From assembly GCF_029168335.1 (NCBI RefSeq), contig NZ_JARGYC010000043.1, positions 1 through 39,219 of the forward strand: 39,219 nucleotides of DNA, written 5' to 3'. The notes below the pieces were generated by a model. It did no database searches. It saw only the letters and a program-made list of their open reading frames with translations, and had not been told where the DNA came from. Source of the DNA: Psychromarinibacter sediminicola (GTDB lineage Bacteria; Pseudomonadota; Alphaproteobacteria; Rhodobacterales; Rhodobacteraceae). Within the stretch, counting starts at the first letter, position 1. Each line of letters begins with the position of its first letter. Shown piece by piece: positions 33,015-39,219 of this stretch. The position numbers and the translations under genes were made by a program.

Positions 33015-33318
33015 TCGGCACGCGCCGACGCCCGCCGGCGGGGTGCGCCGGCGGTGGCTGTCTGGCGTTCGATCTGCGGGTCGATCTGCGGTAGGGCCGT
33101 CGCGATAAATAGGGGCGGCGCCGCCAGTGGAGCGATCCCGGGGATACCCCCGATGCCGGGACGCGCGCGGCGCGCCCCTGGTCGGTTTCGGCGGGCCCTG
33201 CACCCGGAACGGGGTGGTCTGGGGGCCCGGATCAGTCCATGTCACGCCCGGTGGGCGCGGAAGCTTCGCGGCAGGGTATAGCCGGAGCCGCGTTAGCGCG
33301 GCGTTAACCGTGCGTGCG
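33015..33318. other. GC-rich intergenic region
   Basis: About 300 bp between the alkB 3' element and the stop of the convergent ABC permease gene. Open frames here overlap others and show no family. No RNA gene was recognised. Confidence 0.4.
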
Positions 33319-34140
33319 CTAGCGCCCCGCGGCCCAGCTGCGCGACGCCTGGCGGCGGGTGTAGAACTCGCCCATCATGCCGATCATGATCAGCACCAGC
33401 GACAGCACCACCGGGTAGGTGATCGAGCTGTAATGCGGGTTGTAATTGACGAAGACGAAGCCCCGCGCCTGGTCGATGCAGTGAAACAGCGGGTTCCAGT
33501 CGAACATCGCGAGGATGTAGGTCGGCATCGTGTTGGCCACGAACATCTTGCCCGAGGTGATCATGTTCGCGCGGGTGTAAATCTGCGCCGCGATGGTCAC
33601 CACGTTGGGCAGCCACGGCTTCAGCGCCAAGAGCACCAGCCCCACGGCGCAGCCGGAGAACCAGGCCAGAAGCACCATGCCGTAGGCGGCGATCGGATGC
33701 AGGATCTCGATCTGCTTGACCGCCACGTCGTAGACGAACAGCACCACGAACAGCGCCAGCGTCTGGATGTACAGGCACCCCAGCGCCGCCGAGGCGATGG
33801 CGATGGTGGTGTTCATCGGCGCGTGCTGCATCATCGGGCTGGTCGGGCCTTCGGAGCCGAGCACCGCGCTCACCGCCTTGTTGTGGGTGAGGAACAGGAA
33901 GATGCCCGACATGATGTAGAGCAGGAAGTCGCCGCGGATCGCGCTGCCGCGCAGGCCCAGGACCGAGAACATCAGCCAGAACACGGCGACCAGGATCACC
34001 GTCTGCATGATGCTCATCGCCAGGCCGACGACCGCGTTGCCGTGCGACTTGCGCACGTTGCGGACGGTGGCGTGATAGATCAGCTCCAGGATCGAAAGCG
34101 CCGACTGGAACGACGACCGTCTGGCCCGTGGCTGGAACAT
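33319..34140 (-). CDS. ABC-2 type polysaccharide export permease (KpsM-like)
   Basis: 273 residues with six hydrophobic segments and a short cytoplasmic N-terminus, as in KpsM/Wzm permeases: SIMQTVILVAVFWLMFSVLG, FLLYIMSGIFLFL, IQTLALFVVLFVYDVAV, MVLLAWFSGCAVGLVLLAL and a last segment near TYPVVLSLVLIMIGMMGEFY. The FDWNPLFHCIDQAR stretch before the last segment is typical of this family. It would export capsule or O-antigen-like polysaccharide with an ATPase partner that is not visible nearby. It is divergent from cysQ-kdsB. Confidence 0.85.
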   Translation of the reverse strand: MFQPRARRSSFQSALSILELIYHATVRNVRKSHGNAVVGLAMSIMQTVILVAVFWLMFSVLGLRGSAIRGDFLLYIMSGIFLFLTHNKAVSAVLGSEGPTSPMMQHAPMNTTIAIASAALGCLYIQTLALFVVLFVYDVAVKQIEILHPIAAYGMVLLAWFSGCAVGLVLLALKPWLPNVVTIAAQIYTRANMITSGKMFVANTMPTYILAMFDWNPLFHCIDQARGFVFVNYNPHYSSITYPVVLSLVLIMIGMMGEFYTRRQASRSWAAGR

Positions 34141-34285
34141 GCTGGCCCTTCGCTGCCTGCTCTGCGGCCCTCCCCGTCCGTTCTGCGCAGGGAAATGTTG
34201 CCGATCCTTTACCGGGCAAGCATAAGGGGCGCCGACAGGTCAATCAATCTCAAGCTGCCGCGCGGCCGCGGCGAAGGAGCGTGCG

Positions 34286-35083
34286 TTGGATTTCGACAAC
34301 TTGGAAAGCGTGATGCGCCGGCTGGCGCTGGAGGCGGGCGATGCCATCCTGACGATCTATCGCGCCGAGGATTTCGAGGTGCGGTCCAAGTCCGACGAAA
34401 GCCCGGTGACAGAGGCCGACGAGGCCGCCGACGCGCTGATCTCCACCGGCCTGCGCGCCGCCTTTCCGGAGGTGCCGCTGGTGACCGAGGAACAGGCGGC
34501 GAGCCACGGGCAGACCGTCTCGACCTTCCTGATCGTCGATCCGCTGGACGGCACCAAGGAGTTCGTCCAGCGCCGCGGCGATTTCACCGTGAACATCGCC
34601 TATGTCGAGAACGGCGTGCCGGTCCGCGGCGTGGTCTATGCGCCGGCGAAGAAGCGGCTGTTCTACACCCGCGCCGACGGTGCGACGGTGGAGGAGACCG
34701 GCGATCTGGACAAGGAAACGGTCGGGCCCTGCACCGATCTTCGTGTCTCAAGCCCGGACAATGCCGCGCTGATGGTCGTCGCGTCCAAGTCGCATCGCGA
34801 CCAGGCGACCGACGACTACATCGGCAAATACGCCGTCCGCGACATGACCAGCGCCGGCTCGTCGCTGAAGTTCTGCCTCGTCGCCACCGGCGAGGCCGAT
34901 CTGTACCCGCGCCTCGGCCGCACGATGGAATGGGACACCGCCGCCGGCGACGCCGTGCTGCGCGGGGCGGGCGGCAAGGTGGTGCGCTTCGACGACCACA
35001 GCGATTTCACCTATGGCAAGCCGGGCTTCGAGAACCCGTTCTTCATCGCCTACGCGCCCGGGGTGGACCTGCAGCCGGTATGA
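34286..35083 (+). CDS. cysQ: 3'(2'),5'-bisphosphate nucleotidase CysQ
   Basis: 265 residues from a TTG start at 34286 preceded by AAGGAG. Inositol monophosphatase-fold motifs: SPVTEADEAAD, VTEEQAA (metal Glu), TFLIVDPLDGTKEFVQRRGDF (DPxDGT core) and TMEWDTAAGDAVLRGAGG (WDxAAGD). CysQ hydrolyses 3'-phosphoadenosine 5'-phosphate left by sulfate assimilation or sulfation. It overlaps kdsB by 4 nt, suggesting co-expression with polysaccharide genes, possibly because a sulfated glycan is made; that link is inference. Confidence 0.93.
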   Translation: MDFDNLESVMRRLALEAGDAILTIYRAEDFEVRSKSDESPVTEADEAADALISTGLRAAFPEVPLVTEEQAASHGQTVSTFLIVDPLDGTKEFVQRRGDFTVNIAYVENGVPVRGVVYAPAKKRLFYTRADGATVEETGDLDKETVGPCTDLRVSSPDNAALMVVASKSHRDQATDDYIGKYAVRDMTSAGSSLKFCLVATGEADLYPRLGRTMEWDTAAGDAVLRGAGGKVVRFDDHSDFTYGKPGFENPFFIAYAPGVDLQPV

Positions 35084-35880
35084 GCGTTCTGGTCGTCATC
35101 CCCGCGCGTTACCCGTCCTCGCGCTATCCCGGCAAGCCGCTGGTGGACCTGCACGGCGCCACTGGGCAGGCCAAGAGCCTGATCCGGCGGACCTGGGAGG
35201 CGGGGATGGCCGTCAGCGGCGCCGACCGCGTGGTGATCGCCACCGACGACGACCGCATCCGCACCGCGGCCGAGGACTTCGGCGCCGAGGTGGTGATGAC
35301 CTCGGACCGCTGCCGCAACGGCACCGAACGCTGCGCCGAGGCGGCGCGGACGCTGGGCGCCGGGTTCGACATCGTGGTCAACCTGCAGGGCGACGCGCCG
35401 CTGACGCCGCCCTGGTTCATCGAGGAGCTGGTGGCGCAGCTCTCGGGCCACCCGACGGCCGAGGTCGCGACGCCGGTGCTGCGCTGCGATGGCCGGGCGC
35501 TGAAGGATTTCCAGGCCGACCGTCGCGCCGGGCAGGTGGGCGGCACCACCGCCGTCTTCACCCGCGACCGCCGGGCGCTGTATTTCTCGAAAGAGGTGAT
35601 CCCCTACGCCGCCGGCACTTGGGAGGACGACGCGCCGACGCCGGTCTATCACCATGTCGGGGTCTATGCCTACAAGCCCTCGGCGCTCGCCTCCTACCCG
35701 CTTCTGCCGATCGGGCCGCTGGAGACGCTGGAGGGGCTGGAGCAGCTGCGGTTCCTGGAGCACGAGCACCCGATGCTTTGCGTCGAGGTCGAAGCGCGCG
35801 GGCGCAAGTTCTGGGAGCTGAACAACCCCGGCGACGTGGCGCGGATCGAGGCGATGCTGAAGGCGATGGGCGTGGAATGA
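35080..35880 (+). CDS. kdsB: 3-deoxy-manno-octulosonate cytidylyltransferase
   Basis: 266 residues. The nucleotide-binding start is VLVVIPARYPSSRYPGKPL (usually ARxxSTRLPGKPL). It continues RVVIATDDDRI, VVMTSDRCRNGTERCAEAA, FDIVVNLQGDAPLTPP and HHVGVYAYKPSAL, followed by PLETLEGLEQLRFLEH, all KdsB landmarks. It makes CMP-Kdo for lipopolysaccharide core or Kdo-containing capsule. It overlaps cysQ (ATGA) and the glycosyltransferase (ATGA) at either end, so the three form one operon. The slightly altered P-loop-like start and QGDAP (usually QGDEP) suggest a capsule-type paralogue. Confidence 0.9.
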   Translation: MSVLVVIPARYPSSRYPGKPLVDLHGATGQAKSLIRRTWEAGMAVSGADRVVIATDDDRIRTAAEDFGAEVVMTSDRCRNGTERCAEAARTLGAGFDIVVNLQGDAPLTPPWFIEELVAQLSGHPTAEVATPVLRCDGRALKDFQADRRAGQVGGTTAVFTRDRRALYFSKEVIPYAAGTWEDDAPTPVYHHVGVYAYKPSALASYPLLPIGPLETLEGLEQLRFLEHEHPMLCVEVEARGRKFWELNNPGDVARIEAMLKAMGVE

Positions 35881-37109
35881 CCGCGCCGGCGGTCAGCGCG
35901 ATCGTCGTCAGCCGCCACCGCCCGGAGGCCCTGCTGCGCTGCCTGAGCGGGATCGAGCAGCTGGACTACCCGGCGTTCGAGGTGATCGTCGTCGCCGATC
36001 CCAGCGGGTTAGAGACGCTTTCGGCAGCGGGGTTCGACGGCCGGATCAAGACGATGGCGTTCGACGCGGCGAACATCTCGGCCGCCCGCAACCTCGGGCT
36101 GGCGCAGGCGGCGGGCGAGATCGTCGCCTTCATCGACGACGACGCGGTGCCGGAGCCGACCTGGCTGCGCCATCTGGCGGGGCCGTTTTCCGACGCGACC
36201 GTCGCGGCGGCCGGCGGCTATGTGATCGGGCGCAACGGGATCAGCTTTCAGCATCGCGGCCGGCGGGTGGACGCCACCGGCGCGCACCGGCCGCTGGACC
36301 TGCCGGGCGACGCGCCGCAGGTCTTCGACAGCGCGCCGGGCGACGCGGTGAAGACGGAAGGCACTAATTGTGCCTTTAGAGCCGAAATCCTGCGCGCGCT
36401 CGGCGGGTTCGACCCGGCCTTCCGCTTCTATCTCGACGAGACCGACGTGAACCTGCGGCTCGCCGCGCAGCGGGCGCGCACCGCGATCGTGCCGCTGGCC
36501 CAGGTGCATCACGGCTTTGCCGCGTCGGAGCGGCGCCATGCCTCGCGCCTGCCCCGGACGCTGTTCGACGTGGGCGCCAGCCAGGCCGTCCTGCTGCGGC
36601 GGCACGCGCCGGCGCGGGTGGCGGCGGCGCTGGACGCGATGCGCGCCGAGCAGCGCGCGCGGCTTCTGCGCTTCATGGTCGCCGGCGATTGCGAGCCGCG
36701 CGACGTGGGCCGGCTGCTGGACACGCTGGAGGCGGGCATCGCCGAGGGCGGGCGCCGCGCCGTGGACGACCCGGCGCCGCTCCCCGCGCCATCCGTTCCG
36801 TTCCTGCAATTCGCGGGCCGCAGGGCGTTTAGCGGGATGACCGTGGTCGCCGGCCGAATCTGGCGCCGGCGCGGGCTGCGCCGTGCCGCGGCCGGGCACG
36901 TCGCCGCGGGGCGCCGCGCGACGCTCTACCTGTTCTCGCCCACAGCGCTGTTCCACCGCGTGCGGTTTCATGCCGACGGCTACTGGGAGCAGCGCGGCGG
37001 CCGCTTCGGGCGGTCGGCGCGGTCGGATCCGTTGTTTCGCTATGACAGCTTCCGAAAACGCCTTGAAAAGGAGCGGGCGCGGACCCGCGGTGTCAGAGAA
37101 TTGCCATAA
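35877..37109 (+). CDS. Family 2 glycosyltransferase
   Basis: 410 residues from the ATG at 35877. The GT-A fold begins VSAIVVSRHRPEALLRCLSG and continues ISAARNLGLAQAAGEIVAFIDDDAVPEPTW (DDD metal site), TNCAFRAEILRALGGFDPAF and FYLDETDVNLRLAAQ. The C-terminal ~190 residues are Arg-rich and helical with no recognised domain. It probably adds a sugar to a surface polysaccharide, in the cytoplasm at the inner membrane. It is the last gene of the cysQ-kdsB operon, and the substrate cannot be predicted. Confidence 0.88.
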   Translation: MTAPAVSAIVVSRHRPEALLRCLSGIEQLDYPAFEVIVVADPSGLETLSAAGFDGRIKTMAFDAANISAARNLGLAQAAGEIVAFIDDDAVPEPTWLRHLAGPFSDATVAAAGGYVIGRNGISFQHRGRRVDATGAHRPLDLPGDAPQVFDSAPGDAVKTEGTNCAFRAEILRALGGFDPAFRFYLDETDVNLRLAAQRARTAIVPLAQVHHGFAASERRHASRLPRTLFDVGASQAVLLRRHAPARVAAALDAMRAEQRARLLRFMVAGDCEPRDVGRLLDTLEAGIAEGGRRAVDDPAPLPAPSVPFLQFAGRRAFSGMTVVAGRIWRRRGLRRAAAGHVAAGRRATLYLFSPTALFHRVRFHADGYWEQRGGRFGRSARSDPLFRYDSFRKRLEKERARTRGVRELP

Positions 37110-37139
37110 TTCCGGCCTATCGGAACATGCGCCGGAAAA

Positions 37140-37162
37140 ACGCCCCCGGACGCAGGGGGCGT
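37140..37162 (-). terminator. Hairpin with T-tract on the minus strand
   Basis: ACGCCCCC (37140-37147) pairs with GGGGGCGT (37155-37162) over a 7-nt loop. The T-run (TTTTT) follows on the minus strand only. It would stop leftward transcripts, though no minus-strand gene is recognised to its right. It may act as a roadblock against antisense reading or work bidirectionally. Confidence 0.6.
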
Positions 37163-37242
37163 GCCCCGAATCGTGGCAGGATGGGCCAAGACATCCCTGC
37201 TGGGGCGTGGTAATTGATGCGCGAAGCAGATTGAGGTGACGC

Positions 37243-38139
37243 ATGGCACGCAAAGTTACTAAGGCGGTCTTTCCGGTCGCCGGCCTGGGCACGCGGTTTC
37301 TCCCGGCCACCAAATCCATTCCCAAGGAGATCATGACCCTGGTCGACCGCCCGCTGATTCAATACGCGATCGACGAGGCGCGGGCCGCCGGCATCAAGGA
37401 ATTCATCTTCGTCACCTCGCGCGGGAAATCCGCGCTGGAGGATTATTTCGACACCGCCCCCGAGCTGGAGGCGTCGCTGCGCAAGAAGGGCAAGGACGAG
37501 CTTCTGGAGGTGCTCAAGAGCACCAACATGGAAAGCGGCGCCATCGCCTATATCCGCCAGCACAAGGCGCTGGGCCTGGGCCATGCCGTGTGGTGCGCCC
37601 GCCGCCTGATCGCCCCGAACGAGCCCTTCGCCGTGCTGCTGCCCGACGACGTGATCGCCGCCGAGAAGCCCTGCCTGCAGCAGATGACCGAAGCCTACGA
37701 GGAGACCGGCGGCTGCATGGTCGCCGCGATGGAGGTGCCGCCGGAGAAGGCCGGCGCCTATGGCGTGCTGGACGTGAAGGAGGACATGGGCTCGATCGTG
37801 TCGGTCAACGGCATGGTCGAGAAGCCGGCCGCGGGCGAGGCGCCGTCGAACCTGGCGGTGATCGGGCGCTATATCCTGAACAACAAGGTGCTGAACAACC
37901 TCAACCGGATGAAGAGCGGCTCGGGCGGCGAGATCCAGCTGACCGACGCGATCGCCGAGGAGATCCAGCAGGCGCGCGACGTCTACGGCTTCCGCTTCCG
38001 CGGCCAGCGCTTCGACTGCGGCTCGAAGGCCGGGTTCCTGCAGGCGACGGTCGCCTTCGGCCTGGCGCGCGACGAGCTGCGCGACGAGTTCGCCGACTAT
38101 CTGTCGCAGATGGTGTCGCAGCAGCGGGCCGCGCAGTAA
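37243..38139 (+). CDS. galU: UTP-glucose-1-phosphate uridylyltransferase
   Basis: 298 residues. Signatures: KAVFPVAGLGTRFLPATKSI, PKEIMTLVDRPLIQYAIDEA, LGLGHAVWCAR, FAVLLPDDVI, and EIQLTDAIAEEIQ, a complete GalU. It makes UDP-glucose from UTP and glucose-1-phosphate. The gene starts at the ATG at 37243 (GAGGTGACGC upstream) and is followed 15 nt later by galE, so the pair supplies UDP-glucose and UDP-galactose for the surface polysaccharide made by the genes to the left. Confidence 0.97.
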   Translation: MARKVTKAVFPVAGLGTRFLPATKSIPKEIMTLVDRPLIQYAIDEARAAGIKEFIFVTSRGKSALEDYFDTAPELEASLRKKGKDELLEVLKSTNMESGAIAYIRQHKALGLGHAVWCARRLIAPNEPFAVLLPDDVIAAEKPCLQQMTEAYEETGGCMVAAMEVPPEKAGAYGVLDVKEDMGSIVSVNGMVEKPAAGEAPSNLAVIGRYILNNKVLNNLNRMKSGSGGEIQLTDAIAEEIQQARDVYGFRFRGQRFDCGSKAGFLQATVAFGLARDELRDEFADYLSQMVSQQRAAQ

Positions 38140-38154
38140 CCGGACGGGCGCGTC

Positions 38155-39138
38155 ATGGATCATGTGCTGGTGACCGGCGGGGCGGGCTATATCGGCTCGC
38201 ACGCCTGCAAGGTGCTGCGGGCCGCCGGCTACGTGCCCGTCACCTATGACAACCTGTCGACCGGCTGGGCCGACGCGGTGAAGTTCGGCCCGTTCGAGCA
38301 GGGCGAGCTGACGGACCGGGCGGCGCTCGACCGGGTCTTCGCGGAATACCGGCCGGTGGCGGTGATGCATTTCGCGGCGCTGAGCCAGGTCGGCGAGTCG
38401 ATGCGCGAACCGGGGCTTTACTGGCACAACAACGTGCTGGGCTCGCTGACGCTGATCGAGGCGGCGGTGGCGGCCGGGTGCCTGGATTTCGTGTTCTCCT
38501 CGACCTGCGCGACCTATGGCGAGCATGACGGCGTGGTGCTGGACGAGGACACGCCGCAGCAGCCGATCAACGCCTACGGCGCCTCGAAGCGGGCGATCGA
38601 GGACATGCTGGCGAATTTCGAGGGGAGCCACGGGCTGCGCTCGGTGATCTTTCGCTATTTCAACGTGGCCGGCGCCGACCCCGATGGCGAGGTGGGCGAG
38701 TTCCACCGGCCGGAGACGCATCTGATCCCGCTGATGCTGGAGGCGATCGACGGCAAGCGCGACGCGCTGACGGTGTTCGGGACGGATTACGACACGCCGG
38801 ACGGAACCTGCATCCGCGACTACGTGCATGTGATGGACCTGGTGGAGGCGCATGTGGCCGGGGTGCGCTGGCTGGCGGACGGCCGGGGCAGCCGGGTGTT
38901 CAACCTCGGCACCGGGACGGGGTTCTCGGTGCTGGAGGTGATCGAACACAGCCGGGCGGTGACCAACCGGCCGGTGCCCTACGAGGTCGGGCCGCGGCGG
39001 CCGGGGGATTGCGTGAAGCTGGTTTCCGGCTCGGTGCGGGCCGCGCGCGAGCTGGGCTGGACGCCCGGGCGGTCGGAGCTGGAGGCGATGATCTCGGATG
39101 CCTGGCGGTGGCATCGGACGGGGCATTACGAGCGGTAG
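38155..39138 (+). CDS. galE: UDP-glucose 4-epimerase
   Basis: 327 residues. Extended short-chain dehydrogenase fold: VTGGAGYIGSHACKVL (NAD-binding GxxGxxG), MHFAALSQVGES, FSSTCATYG, NAYGASKRAIEDML (catalytic YxxxK), FRYFNVAGADPDGE, and GTCIRDYVHVMDL. It interconverts UDP-glucose and UDP-galactose. It is co-transcribed with galU. A short palindrome follows its stop codon. Confidence 0.97.
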   Translation: MDHVLVTGGAGYIGSHACKVLRAAGYVPVTYDNLSTGWADAVKFGPFEQGELTDRAALDRVFAEYRPVAVMHFAALSQVGESMREPGLYWHNNVLGSLTLIEAAVAAGCLDFVFSSTCATYGEHDGVVLDEDTPQQPINAYGASKRAIEDMLANFEGSHGLRSVIFRYFNVAGADPDGEVGEFHRPETHLIPLMLEAIDGKRDALTVFGTDYDTPDGTCIRDYVHVMDLVEAHVAGVRWLADGRGSRVFNLGTGTGFSVLEVIEHSRAVTNRPVPYEVGPRRPGDCVKLVSGSVRAARELGWTPGRSELEAMISDAWRWHRTGHYER

Positions 39139-39153
39139 GGGGGTTTCCGGGGT

Positions 39154-39173
39154 GGTGCGTGCGAGCACGCACC
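39154..39173. terminator. Possible hairpin after galE
   Basis: GGTGCGTGC and GCACGCACC are separated by 2 nt, 15 nt after the galE stop codon. The T-tract is poor, so this is only a possible terminator. The remaining bases to the window end show nothing else. Confidence 0.4.
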
Positions 39174-39219
39174 CTTGCGCATGGGCGGCCGGGGCGCTGG
39201 CGGTGAGGGCGGAGGGGGG

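Noticed and set aside
33127-35070. Plus-strand frame running across the permease and cysQ into kdsB
   Set aside because: Only its 3' part (from 35080) is real kdsB; the rest is out of frame with cysQ and antisense to the permease.
37117-39168. Long minus-strand open frame opposite galU and galE
   Set aside because: Antisense of two well-conserved genes; no domain in its translation.

Overview
The window looks like alphaproteobacterial DNA, most likely Rhodobacterales (Paracoccaceae/Roseobacteraceae type). This rests on the very GC-rich right third, its dnaK-dnaJ, kdsB and galU-galE products, and an accessory element with the DUF736/DUF2493/DUF7146/ParB/DUF932 backbone of alphaproteobacterial integrative and conjugative elements (ICEs). 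Positions 1 to about 26,930 belong to such an ICE (left end and conjugation genes outside the window). Positions from about 26,930 to the end are chromosome. The boundary falls inside radC, whose 3' end has been replaced at the conserved HNHP motif, with a tyrosine integrase reading away from the junction.

ICE control (1-2.6 kb): a HEPN/Abi-like gene is followed by a gene matching the frameshifted excision activator FseA of ICEMlSymR7A. Its DUF6499 and DUF2285 halves lie in different frames and join exactly at a TTT-CCC-GG slip site. Next to it is a divergent pair that looks like the QseM antiactivator and the QseC XRE regulator, with dyad operators between them. ICE backbone: DUF736 (2.6-2.9 kb), then on the minus strand DUF932, ParB, a toprim DUF7146 protein, DUF2493 and a small membrane protein (16.3 down to 10.1 kb). 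ParB and DUF932 share a 46-nt leader repeat that can form a hairpin.

Defence cargo sits in two slots. Slot 1 (3.8-9.8 kb) holds a TIR-SLOG pair divergent from a tight TIR / Nmad2 / MazG-like / uracil-DNA-glycosylase-like operon, then a lone ThsB-like TIR. The four-gene operon is the best candidate for an undescribed system: it pairs a NAD-targeting effector fold with three proteins linked to modified nucleotides or bases. Slot 2 (16.5-25.4 kb) holds an AbiEi/AbiEii toxin-antitoxin pair with duplicated operators, a SIR2-HerA pair extended by an overlapping DEDDh exonuclease, and a RAMA / Swt1-like HEPN / Lit-like zincin cluster. NAD consumption (three TIRs, one SIR2), RNA-targeting folds (two HEPNs) and detection of modified DNA recur throughout.

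Chromosome (26.9-39.2 kb): truncated radC and dedA; a RelB/ParE-type toxin-antitoxin pair; dnaJ and dnaK (minus strand) with a heat-shock-like promoter; alkB; a polysaccharide-export ABC permease divergent from an overlapping cysQ-kdsB-glycosyltransferase operon; and galU-galE. These last genes supply CMP-Kdo, UDP-glucose and UDP-galactose for surface polysaccharide.

Functions were assigned by reading motifs and by memory of protein families. No database search was run.
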